From a virus, in the IMG/VR virus record IMGVR_UViG_3300024262_000217, positions 1 to 25,447 of that record: a stretch of DNA of 25,447 nucleotides. One strand, written 5' to 3'. The notes below the pieces were generated by a model. The model saw only the letters and a list, made by a program, of their open reading frames with translations, was not told the origin of the DNA and did no database searches. Position numbers and translations under genes: made by a program. Of this stretch, positions 15,446-23,431 are shown piece after piece. The first letter of the stretch is position 1. Each line of letters opens with the position of its first letter.

Positions 15446-15890
15446 TAATAGTGTGTATAGACTTTTAGCTATACAAATTCCTACGTTTTGGGAAGCAATA
15501 AAATATGCTTGTATTGAAGCTGATGAGGTTGACAAGAAAGACTATGCAAACTATTTTAATGACCTTTTACAAGCTCTTCTTAGTGATAAAGCTCAGTGTT
15601 TTGTTATTCTTGATAAAGATAGAATACTGCATGGTATAGCAATTACAAAGATTATAACAGATAAAATACTACTTAAAAAAGAATTAGCTCTTCAAGTTTT
15701 ATATTCAATGCGTCCTATATCAGATGCAGAGTTGTTTAGAAACCTTAAAATTTTACGTGATCTTGCTATACAAGAAGGTTGCTTTGCTGTTACATTTCAA
15801 TCAAGAAATCCTCGTGTATGGGAAATGGCTAAGATTTCTGGTTGTACTGAACGAAACAGAAGTTTTATTTATGAAGTAGGAGGTAACTAA
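15435..15890 (+). CDS. GNAT-like phage protein
   Basis: 151 residues if started at ATG 15435, which has GGAG at 15425-15428; the in-frame ATG at 15423 has no ribosome site and would give 155. The start overlaps the end of the previous gene by 11 bases. The layout suggests an acetyltransferase (GNAT) fold: an N-terminal helix pair (FWEAIKYACIEAD, YFNDLLQALL), a strand CFVILDKDRILHGIAITKI, a strand LALQVLYSM, a helix LFRNLKILRDLAIQEGC, a strand AVTFQSRN, then RVWEMAKISGC and FIYEV. The usual acetyl-CoA loop (Q/RxxGxG/A) is not obvious, so it may be a structural derivative. Such proteins recur between stopper and ejection genes in similar phages; function unknown. Confidence 0.65.
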   Translation: MPINNSVYRLLAIQIPTFWEAIKYACIEADEVDKKDYANYFNDLLQALLSDKAQCFVILDKDRILHGIAITKIITDKILLKKELALQVLYSMRPISDAELFRNLKILRDLAIQEGCFAVTFQSRNPRVWEMAKISGCTERNRSFIYEVGGN

Positions 15891-15891
15891 A

Positions 15892-16815
15892 ATGGGTGGT
15901 GGAGGTGGTGGTACACCAGCAAACACACAAACAATGATTAGGTATGCTCCTTATATTGAAGAAAAACATAAGAATTTTTTAGCTACTATTCAAGCTCAAC
16001 GTATTATTGCTGTAGCAAACTCACCATTTGAGGATTATACAGATATCGAAGTGGATGATGCATTCTTTGGAGTAGGTTATACTATAGCTAGCTTTCCTTC
16101 TCTTTATGATATGTTCGGAAAGTTTATGGCTGGCTTAGATATAGAAGCTTTGTGGGAGCAACTTTATACTAGTACTTTAGAGTCATCTGCTGTTGGAGAT
16201 TTAATCGCAGCAGAGGGTGATTTAATAGATGATGAAATTGAGGAATCTTCTTTACCAAGACTACAAACTGGTATGAGAGATATGAATGCTGTTATGAGTA
16301 GTTCTTTTGTTGTAGGTAAGTCTCTTATTGAAAGTACAAGAACAAAAGTAATAAATAAGTTTTCAGCTGATTTAAAGTATCGACTTATTCCTATTGCTCA
16401 AGAAAGATGGACTACACATCTTAATTGGAATAAGTTAGTTGTTGGAACTTATGCTGAAATTATGAAGTTGTATTTTTCAGCAAAAACTGATGTTGATGAA
16501 ATCAACTATGCTATGGCAGCAAAAAATACACTTTGGCCTTTTACAGTTCTTGATTTTGAGCGAGCTGCTTTGGGAGCTTTACAAGGTGCAACCAATCAGA
16601 AGACTGATGCGGCTGGAGCGTCTACAATGTCTAGAGTTCTTAGTGGTGCATTGAGTGGAGTTGCTATGGGTGCTATGGTAGGTGGACAGGTTGCTCCTGC
16701 TACAATAGCAAGTACTTCTGCTACTGGCGTAGTTACACCTGCGTCATCTGGCGGAGCTGGTTATGGAGCGATTGCTGGAGCAGCATTTGGTGCAGCAGCA
16801 GCTTATTATTATTAA
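15892..16815 (+). CDS. Ejection/internal virion-like protein 1 with glycine-rich hydrophobic C terminus
   Basis: 307 residues, starting with an unusual run of Gly (MGGGGGG) and then IRYAPYIEEKH. The body (20-235) is mostly helical with the conserved blocks GVGYTIASFPSLYDMFGKFM and LWPFTVLDFE. The last 60 residues are Gly/Ala/Ser-rich and hydrophobic, with GALSGVAMGAMVGG and GAIAGAAFGAAAAYYY, a glycine-zipper layout that could insert in a membrane. The combination, and a location among other internal protein genes of a short-tailed phage, suggests a DNA-ejection protein that helps form a channel through the host envelope. AGGAGG at 15878-15883 precedes the start by 8 bases. The next gene is a paralogue. 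Confidence 0.7.
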   Translation: MGGGGGGTPANTQTMIRYAPYIEEKHKNFLATIQAQRIIAVANSPFEDYTDIEVDDAFFGVGYTIASFPSLYDMFGKFMAGLDIEALWEQLYTSTLESSAVGDLIAAEGDLIDDEIEESSLPRLQTGMRDMNAVMSSSFVVGKSLIESTRTKVINKFSADLKYRLIPIAQERWTTHLNWNKLVVGTYAEIMKLYFSAKTDVDEINYAMAAKNTLWPFTVLDFERAALGALQGATNQKTDAAGASTMSRVLSGALSGVAMGAMVGGQVAPATIASTSATGVVTPASSGGAGYGAIAGAAFGAAAAYYY

Positions 16816-16824
16816 GAGGTTATC

Positions 16825-17700
16825 ATGGGTAGTAGTGGTAGTAGTCAACCAGAACATACTTCTAAAGCAATTAGATATGCTCCTTATATTGAGGAGAAAC
16901 ATATTGCAATGTTAAGTACTGTAGTTAATACTCGTAAAGATATTATAAATACTTCTCCTTATACTTCTTATACTGATCATGATATCAATACTGCAATGCT
17001 TGGTATAGGATATACGATTGCTGACTTCCCGTCACTCTATGATATGTTCGGGAAGTTTATGTCAGGTTATAATTTGGAAGTATTATGGGATACTACTTTT
17101 AATGATCAACTTCAAGCTGATGAGGTAAATGTTGCGATTAAAACTATGATTGCATTGTCAGATGATGATTTATCAGAAAAATCTATTCCTGAATTTAAGC
17201 TACATATGAGAGAAAATAATGCTGTATCAAGCAGTTCTTTTGTTATTAATAAAGCTAATATTGAATGTAAGAGAACTAAAGATTTATCTGTTATAAGTGC
17301 AGATGCTAAGTTTAAATTGCTTCCAAATCTTAACACAAAATATAACACAGCACTTAACTGGCAAAAAGGTGTTACAGACTCTTATACTGAAATAATGAAA
17401 CTGTATTATCTTTCTTCTATGGTAGGTGTAGATGCAGATAGTGAATTTGCTTTTAGAAATGTTATCTGGCCCTTTACTGTTTTAGATTTTGAGCAAGTAG
17501 TCTTAGGTTCTATGCAACGGAGTGCAGGCTATAATAAGTATGTTGGAAAGAGAAAACGTTCAGATCTTTCTAAAGTCTTGCTTGTTGCTAGTTATACTGT
17601 ACAAGGAGCATCTATTGGTAGTATGTTTCCAGGTTGGGGCACTGTGATTGGTGCAGTTATTGGCTTTGTTATTGGTGTAGCAATAGTAATGAGTGAATAA
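16825..17700 (+). CDS. Ejection/internal virion-like protein 2, paralogue of the preceding gene
   Basis: 291 residues, paralogous to the preceding protein: IRYAPYIEEKH, GIGYTIADFPSLYDMFGKFM, YTEIMKLYY and VIWPFTVLDFE occur in the same order and spacing. The N terminus is Gly/Ser-rich. The C terminus differs: a basic segment KYVGKRKRSDLSK followed by one clean hydrophobic glycine-zipper stretch, GWGTVIGAVIGFVIGVAIVM, that is a plausible membrane helix. Two copies with different ends suggests distinct sub-roles in one ejection complex. The ribosome site (AGAGG) is weaker than for copy 1. The role is inferred from architecture and neighbours. Confidence 0.7.
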   Translation: MGSSGSSQPEHTSKAIRYAPYIEEKHIAMLSTVVNTRKDIINTSPYTSYTDHDINTAMLGIGYTIADFPSLYDMFGKFMSGYNLEVLWDTTFNDQLQADEVNVAIKTMIALSDDDLSEKSIPEFKLHMRENNAVSSSSFVINKANIECKRTKDLSVISADAKFKLLPNLNTKYNTALNWQKGVTDSYTEIMKLYYLSSMVGVDADSEFAFRNVIWPFTVLDFEQVVLGSMQRSAGYNKYVGKRKRSDLSKVLLVASYTVQGASIGSMFPGWGTVIGAVIGFVIGVAIVMSE

Positions 17701-17712
17701 AGGAGAAGTATA

Positions 17713-18903
17713 ATGCAAAAGAATGTACTATATAACAGGAAGAAAAAAGATCCAATGGAGTTTTCTACTCCTAAAAATGTGTTATACCAAGAGCCTTTTA
17801 AAATTAAGGAAAGCTTAGGTTTAACTGAAGAAGCAACACCAACGGCTACGTCGACTCAGCCAGCAAGTATTCCTGAGACTCCGCCTAATAATTTGCTTTC
17901 GCTTCCTAAAGATAGCTTTAGTCAATACTGGAAACAACCAGTTGGAAAGACTCAAGTACCTCTTGATCAGTTCGTTCGCTTGGCTGGAATGGCAGCACAT
18001 GCCCTTGACCCAGAAGGTTTTGGTGGTAGGCTAGGAAAAGACTTATCTACAATGGGTGCTGAAGCTTACGGAGAAAGAGCAAAGAGAGAATATGAGTCCC
18101 CGAACCAATTGTTACGACAACAACTACTTACAGCACAAATTGAGAAGATTAAAGCAGAACAACCTGGAAAGTGGGAGGCGTGGAATAGATCACCAGAGGC
18201 TCAGGCTTTAGATCCACTTGAAAGAGTAAGGAAATTTACTGAAGCAACAACAACTGCAAAAGATCCTACATTATCAGCATATAAAACTTTTTATAGTTCA
18301 CAAAAAGCTGCAGGTAAATCAGATGCTGAGATAGATACGGAATGGACTAAAAGACAAAAAGATCTCGCAAAGGAAAGGAAAACAGAAGTAAGTACAGAGC
18401 AAGAAAGGTTATACTCATCATATAAAAAACAATTTAAAACTGCTAAAGGAGAAGGAGTTGTTAAGAGTCCTACTGGTAAAATGATGACACCGTGGGAATT
18501 TAAGAAACATATGGAACCCTTTGGTAAAATGTATATGACTGATAAAGGACCAGTCTTTGCAACTAAAGCTGGTGGGTTAATGGATGCACAAGGAAATATC
18601 GTTCCTACTGATATAGCATCTACAATAACAGGGATTCCAAAACCTAAAACTAGTATGGAAAAGAGACTGGAAAAGATACTTGCAGAAAAAGAAGCTAAAA
18701 AGAAGTCGGGTGGAGTTATTGGAGCAATAAGTAAACTTTGGTCACAACCTAAAACAGAATTAGAAGCACCTGAGCTTTCTACTGAAGGTCTTGAACAACC
18801 TCAACTTGTTCCTCCTGAAGGGTTTGTCGATTCAGGTAAAACATCTGGCGGAAAGAAAGTTTACTTAAATGCAGATGGGAGTAAAGCATGGATACAGCAA
18901 TAG
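17713..18903 (+). CDS. Internal virion/ejection-type protein
   Basis: 396 residues, hydrophilic, Lys/Glu/Pro-rich, with no membrane segment. The N terminus repeats KNVLY (residues 3-7 and 21-25). A Pro/Thr-rich linker (40-65) is followed by helical sequence (80-240) and a basic coiled segment EKRLEKILAEKEAKKK near 315-330. The end, PPEGFVDSGKTSGGKKVYLNADGSKAW, is a motif I associate with C termini of phage ejection or virion-internal proteins. A good AAGGAG precedes the ATG. The last 16 bases overlap the start of the next, very large gene. Specific function unknown; a packaged internal protein is the best inference. Confidence 0.65.
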   Translation: MQKNVLYNRKKKDPMEFSTPKNVLYQEPFKIKESLGLTEEATPTATSTQPASIPETPPNNLLSLPKDSFSQYWKQPVGKTQVPLDQFVRLAGMAAHALDPEGFGGRLGKDLSTMGAEAYGERAKREYESPNQLLRQQLLTAQIEKIKAEQPGKWEAWNRSPEAQALDPLERVRKFTEATTTAKDPTLSAYKTFYSSQKAAGKSDAEIDTEWTKRQKDLAKERKTEVSTEQERLYSSYKKQFKTAKGEGVVKSPTGKMMTPWEFKKHMEPFGKMYMTDKGPVFATKAGGLMDAQGNIVPTDIASTITGIPKPKTSMEKRLEKILAEKEAKKKSGGVIGAISKLWSQPKTELEAPELSTEGLEQPQLVPPEGFVDSGKTSGGKKVYLNADGSKAWIQQ

Positions 18904-21900
18904 TTGATACTAACTCTATAAAGTTTGATAGTCCAATAGCTGCTGCTCCAATGATGGATTCTTCAGTAGTTGATACTAATACTATAAAATTTGACGAAGC
19001 TCCGAGTATTGTTTCTACAGCTGATGTCATATTTGATGATGCAGTTTCTCCTACGCCGGAAGAAGTAAGTACTCCAACTATACCTGAAACAATTCCTACA
19101 GAAGTTGAAGCTCCTAAACCTATAACAAATGCTAAAGACTTTGTTCGTAATATAATGTATGAACGAAAGCCTGGTACTATAATTAATCAACTTGGACCAT
19201 CTACTGAACCTACACCAGAAGCTTCTTTTATAAAACCTGATACAGCTAAACAAATATTCGAAGCTCCTAAAACTTTGGGAGAAGTAGGACTTATGCTGGC
19301 AACAGCTGGACCTGCATGGATTGCTGGAAGTCTTGGTAAAATAGGAATAACTGGATATGGTGAATTAACTGGAAAGGATACAACTGAACAGGCAGAGAAA
19401 TTTCAAGAAGAAGTAGGAAAAGCTGTATGGCAACCAGAAACAGAAGTGGGAAAAAAAGCTACTGAACTTATTGGTAAGGGATTTGAGTTTATTACTACTC
19501 CAATTAAAGAAGCTGCTGAGCTAGTTGGTGAATCTTGGAATAGTAAAACAGTAGAAGCCGTATCTCAATTTGTTGTGGAATTAGCTTTGTTTCATTATGG
19601 AGGTGAGAGCATAGGAAAAGCTAAAGTTAAAATTCCTGAATGGTATAATAAGATGTCAGGTAGGGAACAAACACTTATTAATAATATGGTTAAAAAGGTT
19701 ACATCTGCAAAGAAAGCAGTATCGCTTAAAGGTGCAGAAGGTATTCTTGAAAAGCCTAAAGGAGTACCTGAGGGATATACTGTAAAGCCTGAAGTAAAGA
19801 TTGCAGAAAAAGAAAAGATTACTGTACCGGAAGAAGTAACTGAAAGAATAACTACTGAAGAAATAGCTAGAGTAGAAGAATTAGTTGAAAAAGAACATGC
19901 TTTATGGACTGAAGAAGATACAGCTTTTATTAATGAGATGGAGAGTAAACTGGAAAAGTCAACAGAGAAGGAAAAGAAACCTGCACCTGTTTGGGAGAAG
20001 ATGCCTGAAGAAGAATTAAAGAAACAGGCTGAGTATGGAGTTGAAGGTGCGAAGGAAGAGTTGGCTGTAAGAGAAGTAAAGGGGAAGGAAGTAGTAAAAG
20101 CTAAAGAAGAACCTAAACCTATTCCAGAACTCAAAAATTCAGAAGAAGCAATAGCATTTGGAGAGAAGGCTACACCTGAACAAGTTACTGAACTTGAGAG
20201 ATTGTATGAAGAGTCTCAAATTAAATCTAAAGCATTTAGAGATACTGGTAAACTTCAAGAAGCACTTGATGAAGGAGTACGAGGACAATTTTTTAGGGAG
20301 GCTGTAGATAAAGCTAAAGGAGTTTTACCAGAAAGGTCAAAAATTGACCTGGCAGCTGAGAAGGAAGTTAAGGTAAAGAAGTCTGAACTACCAGAACTCC
20401 TTAAAGATAAAGTAGTTGATGAAAAAGAAAACGCAAAAGTAATAAGTAAAACAAAAGATACAATAAAGGAGAAGCGTGCGTCTAGTGAGATTGCTGCAGA
20501 TGCTCCTATACGTTTTACTAATGTTGTTGAAGTTAATCATATGCTTAAAACAGGAGAGAATTTTCTTGGTAAAGATAGCGGAGGGAATTTAGGAATCTCT
20601 GCTTCAACAATACCAGAAGAGTTTGGAATTGTAGCATATGGAAGTAAAGTTAAAACTCCTGTTGCTATTATTTATCCTAAGAAAGCTATTGAAGGCACAG
20701 GAACGCATCCTAATGAAGTTAAGATTAATCCAGCAGTAAAACTTGATGAACTAAAGTTTATTGTTGGAGATCATGGTAAGTTACTTACACTTGAAGAACT
20801 CCGAGCAGCAGCTCCGAAAGTTAGTAAGAAGGTAAGAGAGGCAGAGAAAGCTGGGCGTGCTACTGAAGCTGAAAAGTATATTGCCGAGCTAGAGAAAACT
20901 AATATTGCTACAAAAACACTGATAAAAAAGGAAGTGGGAAAAGGTAATACCGTACTTTATTCAGGTCTTGACCCAACTCAAATTCCTGGAACATTACGTG
21001 GACTTAAAAACTCTGCAAAAGATTTATGGGAAGCAGCAGAGACAAAATCTGCAACATTAGGAAAGGTAAAAAGAACCGTAAGAGTAACAGTTAAAGAACT
21101 TAAAGAACTTGTATTCGATCCTGCAAGTGTTGTAACTAAAGATCCTGTAGCAAAAGAGAGTTTTAAACTTTTAATTAATGCTGAGGAAGGAAAGAATGCT
21201 TTCTTGCACAGAAATTTAAAGCTTTATGAAGATGCTTCACAAGGAATTAAAAAGGGATCTGAGTCATCTATTAATATTGGTAAGGTTTTAGATGGCCAAA
21301 GAGATATAAATACACTAACACAAAAAGAGCGTAAAGCTTATGACTTCTTTAAAGATAATTACGATTTTCTTATTAACGAATTTGCTCGAAAAGCTTGTGG
21401 TAGTGAAGAGGCGTATAAAAAGATTGTAAGTGAGGTTGGAAAAGAGCATCCAAAGAAAACTAAAATTGCTGACTTAAGTAAGGAAAGGGCAGAAGAATAT
21501 AAGACTCTATCAGATGAAGCAAAGAAGATTCGTGGAAGTAAAAAAGTATCAGAACTAAAAGGCGAAGAACGTATTGCTTATAAGAGTAAACAACAAGAGA
21601 TGCGTGACTTTCTAAATAAAGATTATATAGAAAGTTTAAGCCCCGGCGAGCGTGAAGCACATTTAATTCTTAGCAGACGTATTGATCAGTACTTACCACA
21701 TCTCTTTGATCCTAAAGAATTACTTACAATCTTCAAAACAAATCTTGAAGTTGCACAGGTTAAGTTAGCAAAGGCAACAAAGAAGGGGAGTATTACTAAG
21801 TATAAAAATAAAGTAAACAGTCTTACATCAGCTATAACTAAACTTGAAGGTGGGGAGTTTGTTGCGTTTAGACAATTACCTAAAGAAATCTTCTTTGCCT

Positions 21901-23372
21901 TTTTTACTAAAAGAAAGGGAGCAAAAGGATATTCGTTTGATGCTTTGAAAGCGTATGAAACTTATTTACACGGATTAGCTAGAAAAATGTTTGATGAGCC
22001 TGCAGTTAAACAAATAGCTGCTGATTTGTATCCTGATATAGATGTTGGACTTAAACCTTACGTTGGTAATTTAGTTAGACATTATATGGGATATGATAAG
22101 CATCCAATGGATAAGATTTCTAATGCAATTACTACAGCTCAATGGATTAGAACACTTGGTTTTAATCCAAGATCAGCATTAGTAAATTTATCTCAAAGAG
22201 TTAATACTGTTGCTTTTGTTGGAGAAAGATATGCGCTTCAAGCAGAAAAGATGATGTTATTTGATAGAAAAAATACAAATGCTATATTTGATAAAACTGG
22301 TATTACACGAGAAGTTCCGTCAGTTTTAACTGAAGGTCCTCCAAGCGTTGGTATGAAAGCTGTTAATGATGTTGCAAGATATATGTTTAATCAAATGGAA
22401 CTTGGGAATAGAAAACACGCTTATCTTTCAGGTTACTTAAAAGGATTAGATACTGGAAAAGGAAAAGGTTTATCTGGTGAAGCACTTACAGACTTTGCAA
22501 CAAAAGAGGGAATAAAGGCAGTACATGAAACTCAGTTTAGATATGGTAAACTTGGTATGGCTAAAATGTATTGGAATCCTTACGCAAGAATAGCATTACA
22601 GTTTACATCATACCCTTTAAAACAAGCAAGATTTTTATACCGACTGTTTAAGAAAGATAAGGTAGGATTTTTAAAGTACATGGCGTACGCTGAAGGAATT
22701 AATTATACTTTACAGGAATTGCTTGATATGGATATGTCAAACGCTTTGGGGTTTGGTATTACTTGGGGAGAAGGATTGAATACTGTTATAGCTTTAGCAG
22801 AGGGCGATACTCGAGGTGCACTTAGACATGCAAAGCAAACTATAAATATTGGTGGAGGATTGCTTCCGTCAGGTCCTGGACCAACAGTATCAAGTGCACT
22901 TACAATAGCAGAAAAGGCTAAGGAAGGAAAGGGAGTTGAACAGCTTGGTAAGGAGCTTACTCCTATAATGGCTACAAGATTAGCTCAAGCCTATAAAGCT
23001 GTTAGAGATGGATACGAAGGGAAGTATCCAATTTATGATTCTCAAGGACATATTAGATATTATGCTACTGGTGGACAAGTTCTTCAGAGAACAGTCGGGC
23101 CGAGACCCGCAGAAGAATACGAAGCTTCTAAAGCGTATGAAGCTAAAAAGAATCTCAGATTAGAGAAGACTGAAGTTCTTAAAGATATGACTGATGCTTT
23201 CTTATCGAATGACGATGAAACGCTTATAAAACTTTATGAAAGATTTGGTATTATGCCAAGTGATAAGCAAATAATGGCAGAGCAAGAAAAGCGTAATTTG
23301 TCAGAAGAAGAACGAAGACGTTATGGAGCTGAAGAGCAGTATCAGTTGTTAAGAGAAGGAACAATTTATTAA
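18888..23372 (+). CDS. Large polyvalent ejection/internal virion protein (1494 aa)
   Basis: A very large multi-domain protein of the kind injected with phage DNA. The N terminus has three short repeats ending in (I/V)(K/I)FD (VDTNSIKFD, VDTNTIKFD, TADVIFDD), then a Pro/Thr linker, a hydrophobic stretch LGEVGLMLATAGPAWIAGSLGKIG (about 130-153), a long Glu/Lys-rich helical region (about 300-530), a compact beta-rich domain (about 540-640), and a long helical C-terminal half. The latter includes DQYLPHLFDPKEL, AYETYLHGLARKMFDEPAVKQ, AQWIRTLGFNPRSALVNLSQ and YWNPYARIALQFTSYPLKQARF, typical of the polyvalent-protein-associated C-terminal domains (LPD type) of phage ejection proteins. No lysozyme or polymerase motif was found. 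The start has GGGAG just upstream inside the previous gene. Confidence 0.78.
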   Translation: MDTAIVDTNSIKFDSPIAAAPMMDSSVVDTNTIKFDEAPSIVSTADVIFDDAVSPTPEEVSTPTIPETIPTEVEAPKPITNAKDFVRNIMYERKPGTIINQLGPSTEPTPEASFIKPDTAKQIFEAPKTLGEVGLMLATAGPAWIAGSLGKIGITGYGELTGKDTTEQAEKFQEEVGKAVWQPETEVGKKATELIGKGFEFITTPIKEAAELVGESWNSKTVEAVSQFVVELALFHYGGESIGKAKVKIPEWYNKMSGREQTLINNMVKKVTSAKKAVSLKGAEGILEKPKGVPEGYTVKPEVKIAEKEKITVPEEVTERITTEEIARVEELVEKEHALWTEEDTAFINEMESKLEKSTEKEKKPAPVWEKMPEEELKKQAEYGVEGAKEELAVREVKGKEVVKAKEEPKPIPELKNSEEAIAFGEKATPEQVTELERLYEESQIKSKAFRDTGKLQEALDEGVRGQFFREAVDKAKGVLPERSKIDLAAEKEVKVKKSELPELLKDKVVDEKENAKVISKTKDTIKEKRASSEIAADAPIRFTNVVEVNHMLKTGENFLGKDSGGNLGISASTIPEEFGIVAYGSKVKTPVAIIYPKKAIEGTGTHPNEVKINPAVKLDELKFIVGDHGKLLTLEELRAAAPKVSKKVREAEKAGRATEAEKYIAELEKTNIATKTLIKKEVGKGNTVLYSGLDPTQIPGTLRGLKNSAKDLWEAAETKSATLGKVKRTVRVTVKELKELVFDPASVVTKDPVAKESFKLLINAEEGKNAFLHRNLKLYEDASQGIKKGSESSINIGKVLDGQRDINTLTQKERKAYDFFKDNYDFLINEFARKACGSEEAYKKIVSEVGKEHPKKTKIADLSKERAEEYKTLSDEAKKIRGSKKVSELKGEERIAYKSKQQEMRDFLNKDYIESLSPGEREAHLILSRRIDQYLPHLFDPKELLTIFKTNLEVAQVKLAKATKKGSITKYKNKVNSLTSAITKLEGGEFVAFRQLPKEIFFAFFTKRKGAKGYSFDALKAYETYLHGLARKMFDEPAVKQIAADLYPDIDVGLKPYVGNLVRHYMGYDKHPMDKISNAITTAQWIRTLGFNPRSALVNLSQRVNTVAFVGERYALQAEKMMLFDRKNTNAIFDKTGITREVPSVLTEGPPSVGMKAVNDVARYMFNQMELGNRKHAYLSGYLKGLDTGKGKGLSGEALTDFATKEGIKAVHETQFRYGKLGMAKMYWNPYARIALQFTSYPLKQARFLYRLFKKDKVGFLKYMAYAEGINYTLQELLDMDMSNALGFGITWGEGLNTVIALAEGDTRGALRHAKQTINIGGGLLPSGPGPTVSSALTIAEKAKEGKGVEQLGKELTPIMATRLAQAYKAVRDGYEGKYPIYDSQGHIRYYATGGQVLQRTVGPRPAEEYEASKAYEAKKNLRLEKTEVLKDMTDAFLSNDDETLIKLYERFGIMPSDKQIMAEQEKRNLSEEERRRYGAEEQYQLLREGTIY
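20330..20350 (+). repeat. AGAAAGGTCA element, copy C (inside the large ejection gene)
   Basis: The 19 bases of copy B recur exactly at 20330-20348 and extend here to a perfect palindrome, AGGTCAA-AAA-TTGACCT (20334-20350). It lies within the coding frame, encoding part of PERSKIDLAAE, in the charged linker before the beta-rich domain, so it may mark a junction between protein modules. Confidence 0.6.
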
Positions 23373-23386
23373 AATTCAATTCAGTG

Positions 23387-23410
23387 AAAAGGTCAAATTG
23401 TGACCTTTCT
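23387..23410 (+). repeat. AGAAAGGTCA element, copy D: palindrome between ejection gene and tail fibre
   Basis: AAAGGTCA (23388-23395) and TGACCTTT (23401-23408) form a perfect 8-bp inverted repeat with a 5-base loop, in the 59-base gap between the large ejection gene and the tail fibre. The right arm TGACCTTTCT matches copy A. With A's before and T's after, this copy could also act as a weak bidirectional intrinsic terminator. Confidence 0.7.
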
Positions 23411-23431
23411 TAAATAATAAAGGAAACAGTT

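Noticed and set aside
19595-20134. A 179-codon open frame on the minus strand
   Set aside because: It lies wholly inside the large ejection gene, opposite a Glu/Lys-rich region, which gives a Ser/Phe/Leu-rich antisense frame. No ribosome site or sensible protein pattern.
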